The notes beneath the pieces were generated by a model. The model worked only from the letters and a program-made list of their open reading frames with translations. It was not told the origin of the DNA and searched no databases. Positions 11,042 to 20,288 of a DNA stretch of 64,000 nucleotides are shown one piece after another (the stretch's first letter is position 1; every line of letters starts with the position of its first letter). Source of the stretch: Marinobacter sp. MDS2. Lineage in GTDB: Bacteria; Pseudomonadota; Gammaproteobacteria; Pseudomonadales; Oleiphilaceae. The stretch spans positions 868,001-932,000 of the forward strand of contig NZ_JAVAJF010000001.1 of NCBI RefSeq assembly GCF_030718085.1, given 5' to 3'. The position numbers were made by a program, and so were the translations under genes.

Positions 11042-11343
11042 AACGTATCTTCGGGAATCCCGGAGCAGTGCTCCTGATGAATGTAGGGGCGCGATTTTAC
11101 ATCAGCGGCTCATCAACTGCAGCCTTACTGACAACACTTAATATAGGGGGCTCGCTCAAGGCAACCTGAAAGATTGCTCGTTCTGTGACACCTTGTTCAC
11201 ATTTTCTGTTGCGAACCTGTCACAATCTACTGCACAATTATGACTGTTCACTTTTTAAACAAACAAGAATACACCAAAAGCTGGCGCAAAACATAATGGG
11301 ACACGCAACGACTTTCGATTCGTCAAACGCAAGAAGAGTCACT
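11042..11343. other. rimO-pilZ divergent intergenic region
   Basis: This gap has no supported gene. A perfect short palindrome, GGAGCAGTGCTCC, lies at 11062-11074 just upstream of the rimO start and could be an operator or part of the leader. An open frame extends upstream of the PilZ start to 11185, but its extra residues do not look like PilZ sequence. Confidence 0.6.
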
Positions 11344-11751
11344 ATGAAGCCTCTCGATGCAAAACCTAATTTACGTAATCAGCAGCGGGTAGACGTGTCT
11401 TCCGAGATCACTCTCGAAAAGCCGAACGGCCGCCAGTTTCAGTGCGAAATAGCCAATATATCCCGCACCGGTGTTATGGTTCAGTGCGATGCTCAAACCG
11501 CCAAGGCTCTGATCCCCAACATGTTGCCGCCCGCCCCCAAGAACCCTGTCCAACTCACAGCCCGGTTTCCGGTGCCCGTTCTTCCGGCCCAGCCCGTCAC
11601 CATCGTGGCCGAAAGCAATGTTGTGCACATCCGCCGTATTGCCCGCGACCAATTTCACATCGGCCTGCAGTTCCACAGTATTGAGGGCAACGGGTTTATT
11701 TATATCGACCAGTACATTGGCAAACTCTTTAACGAGTCCAGGCAGTCCTGA
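11344..11751 (+). CDS. Single-domain PilZ protein (cyclic di-GMP receptor)
   Basis: PilZ domains bind cyclic di-GMP and pass the signal to motility, adhesion or polysaccharide systems. With the ATG at 11344 the product is 135 residues. It shows the RxxxR motif at residues 11-15 (RNQQR) and the [D/N]xSxxG motif at 38-43 (NISRTG), the two c-di-GMP contacts. No other domain is present, so it must act through a partner. The frame stays open to an upstream ATG at 11185, but that extension is low in PilZ-like sequence. Its neighbours rimO and cysD give no clue to its target. Confidence 0.85.
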   Translation: MKPLDAKPNLRNQQRVDVSSEITLEKPNGRQFQCEIANISRTGVMVQCDAQTAKALIPNMLPPAPKNPVQLTARFPVPVLPAQPVTIVAESNVVHIRRIARDQFHIGLQFHSIEGNGFIYIDQYIGKLFNESRQS

Positions 11752-11766
11752 CTCCATAGCCGTTTT

Positions 11767-11793
11767 GAGGGCCCATGCCTGCCGGCCCTCTTT
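11767..11793 (+). terminator. Weak Rho-independent terminator after the PilZ gene
   Basis: GAGGGCC (11767-11773) pairs with GGCCCTC (11784-11790) and is followed by only three T residues. It would separate the PilZ gene from cysD but looks inefficient. Confidence 0.5.
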
Positions 11794-11925
11794 GCACCTC
11801 CTCGATCATTCTCACGCCATATCATTAGAACCTAAAATTCTTACCACCCACCTTCTTATGCCCTATGGCCAGCTGTTATAGTTGTCTTTCTGATTACAGC
11901 CATTAAAAGCCCTCTGCGGCAACGG

Positions 11926-12840
11926 ATGACCATGACCACATACAATCTCACCCATCTGAAACAGCTGGAAGCCGAAAGCATCCACATTATCCGGGAAGTG
12001 GCGGCCGAGTTTGATAACCCGGTCATGCTTTACTCCGTCGGCAAGGACTCTGCCGTGATGCTGCATCTGGCGCTTAAAGCCTTCTATCCGGGTAAACCAC
12101 CCTTCCCGTTGATGCACGTCGATACCACCTGGAAATTCCGGGACATGATCGAGTTTCGTGACAAACAGGTCAGCCGCTATGGCCTGGATCTGATCGTGCA
12201 CACCAATGAGGAAGGCGTGAAGCAAGGCATCGGGCCGTTTACCCATGGCAGCGCCAAGCACACTGACATGATGAAAACCCAGGCCCTCAAGCAGGCTCTG
12301 GACAAGTACAAGTTCGACGCGGCCTTCGGCGGCGCACGCCGGGACGAAGAAAAATCCCGGGCCAAAGAGCGCGTTTACTCGTTCCGGGATGAGCACCACC
12401 GCTGGGATCCGAAAAATCAGCGCCCGGAGCTTTGGAATACCTACAACGGCAAGGTGAACAAGGGCGAAAGTATTCGGGTTTTCCCGCTTTCAAACTGGAC
12501 CGAGCTGGATATCTGGCAGTACATCTATCTGGAAAACATCGACATCGTACCTCTGTACTACTCGGCCGTTCGCCCGGTTGTCGAGCGCGATGGCACCTTG
12601 ATCATGGTGGATGACGACCGCATGCCACTGAAAGAAGGCGAGGAGCCGATGATGAAGTCGGTGCGCTTCCGTACTTTGGGTTGTTACCCCCTGACCGGGG
12701 CCATCGAGTCTGAAGCCACAACGCTGCCAGAGATTATTCAAGAAATGCTGCTGGCCACCAGCTCCGAACGTCAGGGGCGGGTCATCGACCACGATTCAGC
12801 CGGCTCCATGGAACAGAAAAAGCGGGAAGGGTACTTCTAA
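11926..12840 (+). CDS. cysD: Sulfate adenylyltransferase subunit 2
   Basis: CysD, with the GTPase CysN, makes adenosine 5'-phosphosulfate from sulfate and ATP, the first step of assimilatory sulfate reduction. The 304-residue protein has the PP-loop of the adenine nucleotide alpha hydrolase family ([18 protein letters not shown], about residues 36-53) and the conserved [15 protein letters not shown] segment. The first ATG (11926) is used, and a second in-frame ATG at 11932 is also possible. The stop is one base before cysN, so the two are translationally coupled. Confidence 0.96.
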   Translation: MTMTTYNLTHLKQLEAESIHIIREVAAEFDNPVMLYSVGKDSAVMLHLALKAFYPGKPPFPLMHVDTTWKFRDMIEFRDKQVSRYGLDLIVHTNEEGVKQGIGPFTHGSAKHTDMMKTQALKQALDKYKFDAAFGGARRDEEKSRAKERVYSFRDEHHRWDPKNQRPELWNTYNGKVNKGESIRVFPLSNWTELDIWQYIYLENIDIVPLYYSAVRPVVERDGTLIMVDDDRMPLKEGEEPMMKSVRFRTLGCYPLTGAIESEATTLPEIIQEMLLATSSERQGRVIDHDSAGSMEQKKREGYF

Positions 12841-12841
12841 G

Positions 12842-14482
12842 ATGTCACACCAGTCTGAACTGATCGCCGACGATATTCTGTCGTACCTGAAACAGCACGA
12901 GAACAAAGAACTGCTGCGTCTGCTGACCTGCGGCAGCGTTGATGACGGCAAAAGTACTCTGATCGGCCGTCTGCTGCACGACACCAAGATGATCTACGAA
13001 GATCACATGGCAAGCCTGAAATCCGACAGCGCAAAAATGGGCACGACCGGTGAAAAGCTTGATCTGGCTCTGCTGGTTGACGGTTTGCAGGCCGAGCGCG
13101 AGCAAGGCATCACCATCGACGTAGCTTACCGTTATTTCAGCACCGATAAGCGCAAGTTCATCATTGCCGATACCCCGGGCCATGAGCAGTACACCCGTAA
13201 CATGGCCACTGGCGCATCAACGGCCCAGTTGGCGATTCTGATGATCGACGCCCGTCACGGTGTGATGACGCAAACTCGCCGCCATTCGTTCATCGCCTCG
13301 TTGCAAGGCATTCGCCACATCGTGGTGGCGGTGAACAAGATGGACCTGGTTGATTTCAGCGAAGAGCGTTTTAACGAGATTCGCGAAGAGTATCTGGCGT
13401 TTGCCAGCAAACTGGGCCTCAAAGACATTCGCTTCGTGCCGCTTTCGGCTCTGGACGGCGATAACGTGGTAAACCGAAGCGAAAACACGCCCTGGTTTAC
13501 CGGCCAGCCGTTGATGGAAATCCTTGAAACCGTTGAAGTGTCTCGGGACAAAAACCTCGAGCATTTCCGTTTCCCGGTGCAATACGTCAATCGCCCGAAC
13601 CTCAACTTCCGGGGCTTCTGCGGCACCATCGCCTCTGGCGTTATCCGCCCGGGCGAAACCGTGATGGCCCTGCCCTCACGCCGCACCAGCAAGGTTAAAG
13701 AGATCGTGACCTTCGATGGCAATCTGGATGAAGCCTACATCGATCAGGCCGTCACGCTGACGCTGGAAGACGAAATCGATATCAGCCGGGGCGATATGCT
13801 GGTGAAAGCGGACGACGAGCCAGAAGTGGCTAACCGCTTTAACGCCAACATCGTGTGGATGACCGACGCGCCACTGGAAACCGGCCGTTTGTATGATATC
13901 AAACTCGGGCCCACGTTTACCTCCGGTACGGTGAAGAAGATTCACCACCAGACCGATGTGAACTCGCTGGAGCAGAACCCGAATCCGAGCCAGCTTCAGC
14001 TCAACGAGATTGGCCTGTGTGAACTGACGCTGAACCAGCCAGTCGCATTTGATGCTTACCAGCGCAATCACGCGACCGGTAGTTTCATCGTGATTGACCG
14101 TTTGACCAACGTTACGGTTGGTGCGGGCATGATCGCTGGTCTGGCCGATGGTTTGGAATCGCTTGACCCGGTCACTGCGGAGGAGCGCGAGCGCCGCTTG
14201 GCTCAGAAGCCGACGATCATTGCCTGTAACGGCAAACAAGCGCCGGCGTTGGCCTTGGCAGTCGAGCGTGCTTTGTTCGATCAAGGGCGCACAGCGGTTG
14301 TGGTTTCAGAAGAGAATGCCGGCGATGCCGATGAGCGTCGTCGTGTTTCTCAGCTGCTTACTGCCCATGGCTTGATTGCCGTGGCTGTGAATCTGGGCAC
14401 TGACATTGCCAATACCAGCGTGACTGCTGATAGCGATGCCGAGATTACTGAGGCGGTTTCTGGGTTGCTTCGGGCGCTTTGA
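12842..14482 (+). CDS. cysN: Sulfate adenylyltransferase subunit 1, with a degenerate C-terminal domain
   Basis: CysN is the GTPase subunit that drives APS synthesis. The G1 loop is GSVDDGKST (residues 31-39), and the [19 protein letters not shown] and NKMDLVD motifs follow in order. The E. coli protein is about 475 residues, whereas this one is 546. The extra tail from about residue 452 aligns by eye with the start of an APS kinase (CysC) domain as found in CysNC fusions. Its P-loop, however, is replaced by CNGKQAPAL, and the rest is shortened. It therefore looks like a CysNC whose kinase half has decayed, with a separate cysC needed elsewhere (inference). Confidence 0.94.
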   Translation: MSHQSELIADDILSYLKQHENKELLRLLTCGSVDDGKSTLIGRLLHDTKMIYEDHMASLKSDSAKMGTTGEKLDLALLVDGLQAEREQGITIDVAYRYFSTDKRKFIIADTPGHEQYTRNMATGASTAQLAILMIDARHGVMTQTRRHSFIASLQGIRHIVVAVNKMDLVDFSEERFNEIREEYLAFASKLGLKDIRFVPLSALDGDNVVNRSENTPWFTGQPLMEILETVEVSRDKNLEHFRFPVQYVNRPNLNFRGFCGTIASGVIRPGETVMALPSRRTSKVKEIVTFDGNLDEAYIDQAVTLTLEDEIDISRGDMLVKADDEPEVANRFNANIVWMTDAPLETGRLYDIKLGPTFTSGTVKKIHHQTDVNSLEQNPNPSQLQLNEIGLCELTLNQPVAFDAYQRNHATGSFIVIDRLTNVTVGAGMIAGLADGLESLDPVTAEERERRLAQKPTIIACNGKQAPALALAVERALFDQGRTAVVVSEENAGDADERRRVSQLLTAHGLIAVAVNLGTDIANTSVTADSDAEITEAVSGLLRAL

Positions 14483-14526
14483 TCTGATTCGCGATTCCCC
14501 TTCCTTGGCGGGCAGGCTGCTGAGGC

Positions 14527-14597
14527 GGGGGAGTTTTTTCTTTGAAAAAATAACTCGCTTCGCTCAGACATCTTTTTTCGGCAGAAAAAACTCCCCC
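14527..14597 (-). repeat. Family-2 palindromic repeat, copy 1
   Basis: Fourteen-base arms (14527-14540 and 14584-14597) flank a 43-base core. A nested stem lies inside (GAAAAAA with TTTTTTC). The core segment around AACTCGCTTCGCTCAGACAT is shared with the copy at 15805-15887. On the minus strand it includes GCGAAGC, a heptamer known to form an unusually stable mini-hairpin. It lies between cysN and yejK. Confidence 0.85.
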
Positions 14598-14753
14598 ACC
14601 CCCGCGCCGTCGAACGCTCGTGTTCACGTCGGTCTATCTTTTCCGTTTCGGCAGTAAAACTGCTCTACTCCGTACATTCTATAAATGAATCCCTTTTCGA
14701 TCCGTGGCATCATCTTCGCCATCTGAATCTCGTATAACCGACAGGATCGTAAT

Positions 14754-15770
14754 ATGGCCATCAAACACCTCCGCACCGCTTTCGCCAGCCAATACCAGCC
14801 GGGCCAACCCGCTCGCCTTGTTGCCGGCGAGGCCTTGCAGGAGCCCGGTGGCGATTACGAGGCGCTGCACAAGCAGATGAAGCGTTTGTTTAACAGCAAG
14901 CCGGGGAAAAAGTACGGCCGCTTTTCTGAAGACGTTGGTGAGTGCCCGTTCAGTGCCTGGCTGAAGGATTATCTGGAAGACAAGCAGACTTTCGCTGCGA
15001 TGACGGATCGCTTGTTTGGCCAGTGGCAGGAACTTCTGAATGGCAGTCAGGAGGAGTTCGATGGCCACTTGATGGTTGTGCACGATGCTTTGGCCGATTC
15101 GGAGGTGGTGTATCTGTTTGTTCTGGAAACCGACAGCGCCATGCGTTTTGATGGCAGCCAGAAGCTGGACGCGACCGATGTTCTGAGTTTGTCCCGTTTG
15201 AATCTGGCCGTGCGCATTGAGTTGGATGACTGGCGCGATGGGAAAGACGGGGACAATTACATGACTCTCGTTCACGCCCGTGGCACGGGTGATCCCGGCG
15301 AGTTGTTCATTCGTTTGTGTGCGTTTACCAATAGCGTGGATGTTGAGAAAGAAACCACCACATTCCTGGATGCGGTAGAGGCCTTCGCTAAGACCAGCGA
15401 GCCGGAGAAAGCCGGTGAGGTGCGCGCCAAGGCCTATGAGTTCTGCAAAGACCAGCACGCCTTGGGTGAGCCGGTGGCGATTGAGGCTTTGTCTAGTTAT
15501 CTGGACGAGAGCCAGCCGGAGCGTTTTAAGGAGTTCGCCAGCAAAACTGTGGAGATGCCGGAAACCGGCGTTTTGCATCCGGACCACCGCAAGGTGAAGA
15601 AGCTTGTACGTATCGCCGGTTCTGGTGGGGGGATGAGTGTTTCGTTTTCATCGGATTTGGTGAATCAGGCGGTGTATTACGATCGCGATAAGGATGCGCT
15701 GACGATTACGCGTTTGCCTAAGGCTTTGCGGGAGCAGTTGCAGCGGTATCTTGAGGCTCGCGAGGACTAA
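14754..15770 (+). CDS. yejK: Nucleoid-associated protein NdpA/YejK family
   Basis: YejK (NdpA, the 37-kDa nucleoid-associated protein) co-purifies with the nucleoid in E. coli and has been linked to topoisomerase modulation. The 338-residue product starts MAIKHLRTAFASQYQ. It matches the family in length and in the C-terminal pattern, including FKEFASKT and HPDHRKVKKLVRI, which I recognise from NdpA proteins. AGGA lies before the ATG. The gene is single and flanked on both sides by family-2 palindromic repeats (14527-14597 and 15805-15887). The family is recognised by eye only, so the assignment is good but not absolute. Confidence 0.82.
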   Translation: MAIKHLRTAFASQYQPGQPARLVAGEALQEPGGDYEALHKQMKRLFNSKPGKKYGRFSEDVGECPFSAWLKDYLEDKQTFAAMTDRLFGQWQELLNGSQEEFDGHLMVVHDALADSEVVYLFVLETDSAMRFDGSQKLDATDVLSLSRLNLAVRIELDDWRDGKDGDNYMTLVHARGTGDPGELFIRLCAFTNSVDVEKETTTFLDAVEAFAKTSEPEKAGEVRAKAYEFCKDQHALGEPVAIEALSSYLDESQPERFKEFASKTVEMPETGVLHPDHRKVKKLVRIAGSGGGMSVSFSSDLVNQAVYYDRDKDALTITRLPKALREQLQRYLEARED

Positions 15771-15804
15771 TTTCGGTAGCCTTCAAGGTTTGGGGGCGGG
15801 TTGC

Positions 15805-15887
15805 GGGGTGAGGATTCTTTTTTCCTTGGAAAAATAACTCGCTTCGCTCAGACATCTTTTTCCGGCGGAAAAAAGAATCCTCACCCC
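15805..15887 (-). repeat. Family-2 palindromic repeat, copy 2
   Basis: Perfect 21-base arms (15805-15825 and 15867-15887) enclose a 41-base core closely matching that at 14541-14583. The arm sequence shares only a few bases with the other copy. It lies between the convergent yejK and trmH genes and has long A/T runs, so it may also help end transcription. Confidence 0.88.
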
Positions 15888-15971
15888 ACACCGGCAGAAC
15901 TTTTTGGGATACTGATTCTAAAGAAATAGATAATAAAACAGTGGCGGCTTTAGGCTCAGAATAGCCGCTGT

Positions 15972-16706
15972 TTACTCTTCTGTTGCTGGCTCTTTTGCAT
16001 CGTCCCATCTGGGGCGGTTGGCTCTTATTTTTCGGACTTCTTGCATCCAGCCTACGCCGTCGATGAGATCACCGGTTTCGTGGTCGATGGGTGGGTACGG
16101 CAGGTTGCGGTCGTCGCAGTAGCGTTTAACCGTGGGTTGGCACCATGCAAACAGCAAGCGGTTGTATTCATCCTCCGGCATCCGCCGCTGATCAAACATT
16201 CCTGCCAGTTTTCTTTGCCGCTGTGCTTCCGAGAGGATGATTGAACAGGCCGCGGATACGTTCAGTGATTCCACCATGCCCATCATTGGCACCACGATGT
16301 GCTCATCAGCCTGCTCGGCAGTAACCGGGTTCACCCCGTCTACTTCGTTGCCCATGACGATCGTACAGGGCACGGTAAAGTCCACGTCCCGAAAATCCAC
16401 GGCGCGGTCTGACAGCTGCGCGGCGTAGATTTTATGGCCCTGCCCTTTCAGGTCGGCAACGGCCTCTTTCATGGTCGGGTGGGTGTGAGTGGTAACCCAG
16501 TGGTAGCTGCCACCGGCGGTTTTCCTGAACGCCCGAAAACCTTCTTTCGGCCACACCACGTGCATATTGGCCAATCCGAAGGCATCGCAGGAACGGATGA
16601 TGGCGGAGAGGTTTCTGGGTTTGTGCACCTGATCGGTCAGCACCCGAAGGTCTGGCTGGCGGGTGTCGAGGATGTGTTTGATTCGGGCGAGGCGTTCGGG
16701 GGTCAT
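15972..16706 (-). CDS. trmH: tRNA (guanosine-18-2'-O)-methyltransferase
   Basis: TrmH methylates the ribose of G18 in the D-loop of tRNA. The 244-residue SPOUT enzyme shows motif 1 (NLSAIIRSCDAFG, with the catalytic Arg), motif 2 (IVMGNEVDGVNP) and motif 3 (PMMGMVESLNVSAACS) in order. It follows E. coli TrmH closely from MTPERLARIKHILDTRQPDL onward. The C-terminal extension typical of TrmH is present. It is convergent with yejK and divergent from miaB. Another SpoU methyltransferase is unlikely given the N-terminal match. Confidence 0.93.
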   Translation of the reverse strand: MTPERLARIKHILDTRQPDLRVLTDQVHKPRNLSAIIRSCDAFGLANMHVVWPKEGFRAFRKTAGGSYHWVTTHTHPTMKEAVADLKGQGHKIYAAQLSDRAVDFRDVDFTVPCTIVMGNEVDGVNPVTAEQADEHIVVPMMGMVESLNVSAACSIILSEAQRQRKLAGMFDQRRMPEDEYNRLLFAWCQPTVKRYCDDRNLPYPPIDHETGDLIDGVGWMQEVRKIRANRPRWDDAKEPATEE

Positions 16707-17051
16707 GTTTCGAGTTTCGTAAAGTTATAGGAGCGATCACGAAGCCATCAAATATCTTGAGGACTCCAGCTCCAACTGTCAGGGAAGGGTTTTGGGGTGG
16801 GTTTTCCAAAAATTTCGTAGGCCATGGATGGCCGGAGAGAAGCGCACATGGATGTGCTCGTAGCGGTTTTTGGAAAACCCACCCCAAAAGCCTTCTAACA
16901 CCAAGGCCGAAAATAATAGCACAGTGTGGGTAAGGAATACCGAGACAACGGTGGTTGAAGTTTAATCACACCGGTATAATGTGCCGTCCAATTTTTGCCA
17001 GCGCCAAGAACACCACATCCGGCGCAACATACACCAAATCGCGTGAGACCC
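16707..17051. other. trmH-miaB divergent intergenic region
   Basis: The gap must hold promoters for both genes. It contains repeat copy 6 (16790-16889), whose GGA-bearing strand is the miaB sense strand. An open frame extends from 16995 into miaB, but MiaB homology begins only at 17052. No other gene is supported. Confidence 0.65.
16790..16889 (+). repeat. Family-1 palindromic repeat, copy 6
   Basis: Perfect 23-base arms (16790-16812 and 16867-16889), extendable to 28 bases with one mismatch (16785-16894), enclose a 54-base core (16813-16866). The core is identical at every position to that of copy 3, while the outer arm sequences are different. On the plus strand the two GGA hairpins read GGCCATGGATGGCC and GCACATGGATGTGC. 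Confidence 0.94.
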
Positions 17052-18398
17052 ATGGCCAAGAAGCTGTACATCAAAACCCACGGCTGCCAAATGAACGAGT
17101 ACGACTCCGCCCGCATGGCAGACCTACTCAAAACTGGCGAGCCCGTCGAAATGACCGACTCACCAGAGGACGCCGACATCCTGCTGCTGAACACCTGCTC
17201 CATTCGGGAAAAAGCCCAGGACAAAGTGTTCCACCAACTCGGCCGTTGGAAAAAGCTCAAAAGCAACAAGCCCGACACCATCATCGGTGTCGGCGGTTGC
17301 GTTGCGAGCCAGGAAGGTCAGGCGATCATCGACCGGGCGCCGTTCGTCGATATGGTCTTCGGCCCGCAAACCCTGCACCGCCTGCCGGACATGATTACCG
17401 AAGTCCGCGCCAAAGGTGACGGCGTGGGCGTGGTTGACGTGAGTTTTCCGGAGATCGAAAAATTCGACAACCTGCCCGACCCCGGTGCAGACGGCCCCTC
17501 GGCGTTTGTTTCCATCATGGAAGGCTGCAGCAAATACTGCACCTTCTGCGTGGTGCCTTATACCCGTGGTGAAGAAGTCAGCCGCCCGGTGGATGACGTA
17601 ATTGCCGAAGTGGCGCACTTGGCCAGTCAGGGTGTGCGTGAAGTCAATCTGTTGGGCCAGAACGTGAACGCCTACCGTGGCGAAACCCACGATGGCGATG
17701 TGATGGACATGGCGGAGCTGGTCGAAATGATCGCCACTATCGATGGCATTGACCGCATTCGTTACACCACCTCCCATCCTGTGGAATTCAGCGATTCGCT
17801 GATCGAAGTGTACGAACGGGTGCCCGAGCTGGTCAGCCACCTGCACTTGCCGGTTCAAAGCGGCTCCGACCGTATTCTGGCAGCCATGAAGCGTGGCCAC
17901 ACTGCGTTGGAGTACAAATCCAAGCTACGCCGTTTGCGCAAGATTCGCCCGGATATCAGTTTCTCTTCCGATTTCATTATTGGCTTCCCCGGCGAAACCG
18001 AGAAAGATTTCGAGGACACCATGAAGCTGATCAACGACATCGGCTTTGATATGTCGTTCAGCTTCGTTTACAGCGCCCGCCCGGGTACGCCTGCGGCGGA
18101 CCTGCCTGACGATACGCCGATGGAAGTAAAGAAGCAGCGTCTGAAGATTCTGCAGGATCGCATTAACCAGACGGTGATGGACATCAGCCGCAAGATGGTT
18201 GGTTCCACTCAGCGCATTCTGGTCACCGGGCTTTCCAAGAAAGATCCTGGTGAATATTCAGGCCGCACCGAGAACAACCGGATTGTGAATTTCCGCCACG
18301 ACAACCCCGAAATTGTTGGGCACTTTGTCGATGTGGAGATTGTCGAAGCCTACGCGAACTCTTTGCGTGGTGTGCCTGTGGATTCGGCGATGTACTAG
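17052..18398 (+). CDS. miaB: tRNA-2-methylthio-N6-dimethylallyladenosine synthase
   Basis: MiaB is a radical-SAM methylthiotransferase that adds the 2-methylthio group to isopentenyl-A37 of tRNA, after MiaA (encoded here at 49985). With the ATG at 17052 the protein is 448 residues and starts [21 protein letters not shown]-terminal cluster cysteines (HGCQMN, NTCSIR, GGCVA), the radical-[11 protein letters not shown] motif and a TRAM domain are all visible. The open frame reaches back to 16995, but that extension does not resemble MiaB. Two palindromic repeats follow before phoH. Confidence 0.96.
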   Translation: MAKKLYIKTHGCQMNEYDSARMADLLKTGEPVEMTDSPEDADILLLNTCSIREKAQDKVFHQLGRWKKLKSNKPDTIIGVGGCVASQEGQAIIDRAPFVDMVFGPQTLHRLPDMITEVRAKGDGVGVVDVSFPEIEKFDNLPDPGADGPSAFVSIMEGCSKYCTFCVVPYTRGEEVSRPVDDVIAEVAHLASQGVREVNLLGQNVNAYRGETHDGDVMDMAELVEMIATIDGIDRIRYTTSHPVEFSDSLIEVYERVPELVSHLHLPVQSGSDRILAAMKRGHTALEYKSKLRRLRKIRPDISFSSDFIIGFPGETEKDFEDTMKLINDIGFDMSFSFVYSARPGTPAADLPDDTPMEVKKQRLKILQDRINQTVMDISRKMVGSTQRILVTGLSKKDPGEYSGRTENNRIVNFRHDNPEIVGHFVDVEIVEAYANSLRGVPVDSAMY

Positions 18399-18432
18399 GT
18401 TTTGGTCCCCATGTGATGTTGGTGCGGTGATG

Positions 18433-18547
18433 GGAGGCGGGGTGATGCAGCCTCCCAAAAACCGCTCCTTCGGCACATCCATGTGGCGCTTCTGCTCCGC
18501 CATCCATGGCTCCGCACATTTTTGGAAGGCTGCATCAACCCACCTCC
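18433..18547 (-). repeat. Family-1 palindromic repeat, copy 7
   Basis: Arms of 29 bases (18433-18461 and 18519-18547) pair with three mismatches around a 57-base core. The core differs from copy 1 at two positions. The GGA strand is minus, opposite to both neighbouring genes. It pairs back to back with copy 8. Confidence 0.9.
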
Positions 18548-18653
18548 TTTCAACTTCACGATGGCATGAAAAAAACCGAAGGCCTAAAACCGCAAAAGGT
18601 AATAGGCCTGCACTTGTTTTTTCACTATCGAGCCTGCACATTATTTGAACGGT

Positions 18654-18761
18654 TCAGGGTGGATAAGGCTTTCCAAAAATCTGGAGCGCCAAGGATGGCG
18701 CGACGAAGCCCTACAGGGATGTATTTACGCGGCGTTTTTTGGAAAGCCTTATCCACCCTGA
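18654..18761 (+). repeat. Family-1 palindromic repeat, copy 8 (divergent core)
   Basis: Perfect 26-base arms (18654-18679 and 18736-18761) surround a core that has drifted from the others, but both hairpins are kept by paired changes. They are GCGCCAAGGATGGCGC at 18686-18701 and TACAGGGATGTA at 18712-18723. The segment CTACAGGGATGT matches the CsrA selection consensus RUACARGGAUGU at 11 of 12 positions. Confidence 0.93.
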
Positions 18762-18831
18762 GCCAAAGCACACACTTAGAAATGCCCTCTCCTGGTAAAA
18801 GTCGAGGGGAGCAAACCAATACGGAGTAAGA

Positions 18832-19818
18832 TTGAACACTCAAGACAGCAGACAATTTGACCTGCACCCCGTAGACCAGCGACGACTCACCACGCTGTGC
18901 GGGCAATTTGATGAACACCTGAAGATGATTGAAAAGCGTCTGCAGGTAAAAGTCGGCCGTCGCGGCCATCACTTCCGGGTTGAAGGTGCCACTGAAAACG
19001 TCGCCGCCGCCACCGAAGTTATTCGCCATATGTACCGTGAAACCGAAGCCGTGGACGACATCCCACCGGATACCGTGCACCTGTTTATTCGGGAAACCGG
19101 GCTGGAACGGCTGCCGGATGACGTGCCTTATAACGAAGGGCAAATTACCGTCATCAAAACACCCAAACTGACCGCCAAACCCCGCGGACAGAACCAGCAG
19201 AAGTATGTGCATAGCGTTCGCACCCACGACATCAACTTTGGTATCGGGCCTGCAGGTACCGGTAAGACCTGGTTAGCCGTAGCCTGTGCCGTGGAAGCTT
19301 TAAAAGACGAGCAGGTGAAGCGCATCCTGCTGGTACGCCCTGCGGTTGAAGCTGGCGAAAAACTGGGCTTCCTGCCGGGTGACCTTGCCCAGAAAGTGGA
19401 CCCATACCTGCGCCCGCTGTACGACGCGCTTTACGAAATGCTCGGGTTTGAGCAAACCACCCGGTTGATCGAGAAAAGTGTGATCGAGATTGCGCCACTG
19501 GCCTTTATGCGTGGCCGTACGCTCAACAACTCTTTTATCATTCTGGATGAAAGTCAAAACACCACTCGCGAACAAATGAAAATGTTCCTGACCCGAATTG
19601 GCTTTGGCTCTACCGCAGTGATTACCGGCGATACCACACAGGTGGATTTGCCGCGCGGTCAGGATTCGGGGCTGATCCATGCCGCCAGCGTTCTGAGTAA
19701 CGTGCGAGGCATCGGGTTTACCCGTTTCGAATCAAAAGACGTGGTTCGACACCCCTTGGTTCAGCGCATTGTTGAAGCTTACGATTCTTTCAACGATGGC
19801 AGTGGTCCCCGCACATGA
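18832..19818 (+). CDS. phoH: PhoH-family ATPase (YbeZ)
   Basis: This PhoH-like P-loop protein (E. coli YbeZ) is a predicted ATPase that works with YbeY in ribosome and rRNA handling. It begins at a TTG codon with GGAG well spaced upstream, giving 328 residues. Walker A is [11 protein letters not shown] (about residues 139-149), Walker B is [12 protein letters not shown] near 239, and a conserved [13 protein letters not shown] segment lies near the C-terminus. The N-terminal 100 residues resemble a KH-like domain. It overlaps ybeY by four bases, giving the usual phoH-ybeY-corC-lnt cluster. Confidence 0.94.
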   Translation: MNTQDSRQFDLHPVDQRRLTTLCGQFDEHLKMIEKRLQVKVGRRGHHFRVEGATENVAAATEVIRHMYRETEAVDDIPPDTVHLFIRETGLERLPDDVPYNEGQITVIKTPKLTAKPRGQNQQKYVHSVRTHDINFGIGPAGTGKTWLAVACAVEALKDEQVKRILLVRPAVEAGEKLGFLPGDLAQKVDPYLRPLYDALYEMLGFEQTTRLIEKSVIEIAPLAFMRGRTLNNSFIILDESQNTTREQMKMFLTRIGFGSTAVITGDTTQVDLPRGQDSGLIHAASVLSNVRGIGFTRFESKDVVRHPLVQRIVEAYDSFNDGSGPRT

Positions 19819-20288
19819 GTGAGTTAACGGTTGATTTCCAAAATGCCTTCGAAGGCGAAGGTATTCCTGAGGAATCCAGCTTTCAGGAATGGGCGGAGCT
19901 TGCCTGGCAGGGAGATTCGGATTCCGAGGTGACGATCCGCATTGTTGACGTCGAAGAAAGCCAATCTCTGAACTTCCAGTACCGAGGAAAGGATAAGCCC
20001 ACTAATGTTTTGTCCTTTCCATTTGAGGCACCAGCGGGTATAACATTTCCTTTGGCAGGCGATCTTGTTATTTGCGCGCCGGTTGTTGAAAAAGAAGCCC
20101 AGGAGCAGCATAAAGAACCTGTGGCCCACTGGGCCCATATGGTGATCCACGGCATGCTGCACCTTCAGGGCTTCGACCACATTGAAGACAGTGATGCCGA
20201 GGTTATGGAGAGCCTCGAAATCCAGCTGCTTGCGCAGCTCGGGTTTGCTAACCCTTACGAAGCAGAGGAAACGGAAAAAGACTCATGA
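19815..20288 (+). CDS. ybeY: Endoribonuclease / rRNA maturation factor
   Basis: YbeY is a zinc-dependent RNase involved in 16S rRNA 3'-end maturation and ribosome quality control. The metal-binding motif [11 protein letters not shown] is present near residue 113, and the length (157) fits. The upstream segment with [11 protein letters not shown] is the family hallmark. The ATG overlaps the phoH stop (ATGA), and its own stop overlaps the corC start in the same way, so translation of the cluster is coupled. Confidence 0.96.
   Translation: MSELTVDFQNAFEGEGIPEESSFQEWAELAWQGDSDSEVTIRIVDVEESQSLNFQYRGKDKPTNVLSFPFEAPAGITFPLAGDLVICAPVVEKEAQEQHKEPVAHWAHMVIHGMLHLQGFDHIEDSDAEVMESLEIQLLAQLGFANPYEAEETEKDS

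Larger units (their letters stand above)
18399..18831. other. miaB-phoH intergenic region with two repeats
   Basis: This 433-base gap holds repeat copies 7 (18433-18547) and 8 (18654-18761), arranged back to back. Between them, around 18566-18622, an A-run, two AGGCCT segments and a T-run could form a weak terminator for miaB. The phoH ribosome-binding site (GGAG) is at the right end. No gene is supported. Confidence 0.65.

Noticed and set aside
11185..11343. Upstream extension of the PilZ gene to an ATG at 11185
   Set aside because: The extra 53 residues show no PilZ similarity, and the region probably holds promoters. The ATG at 11344 directly precedes the conserved part.
14350..14657. Open frames with the peptide MSERSELFF over the second repeat family
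   Set aside because: They derive from the repeat core AACTCGCTTCGCTCAGACAT on minus, have no ribosome-binding site, and end or shift outside the repeat.
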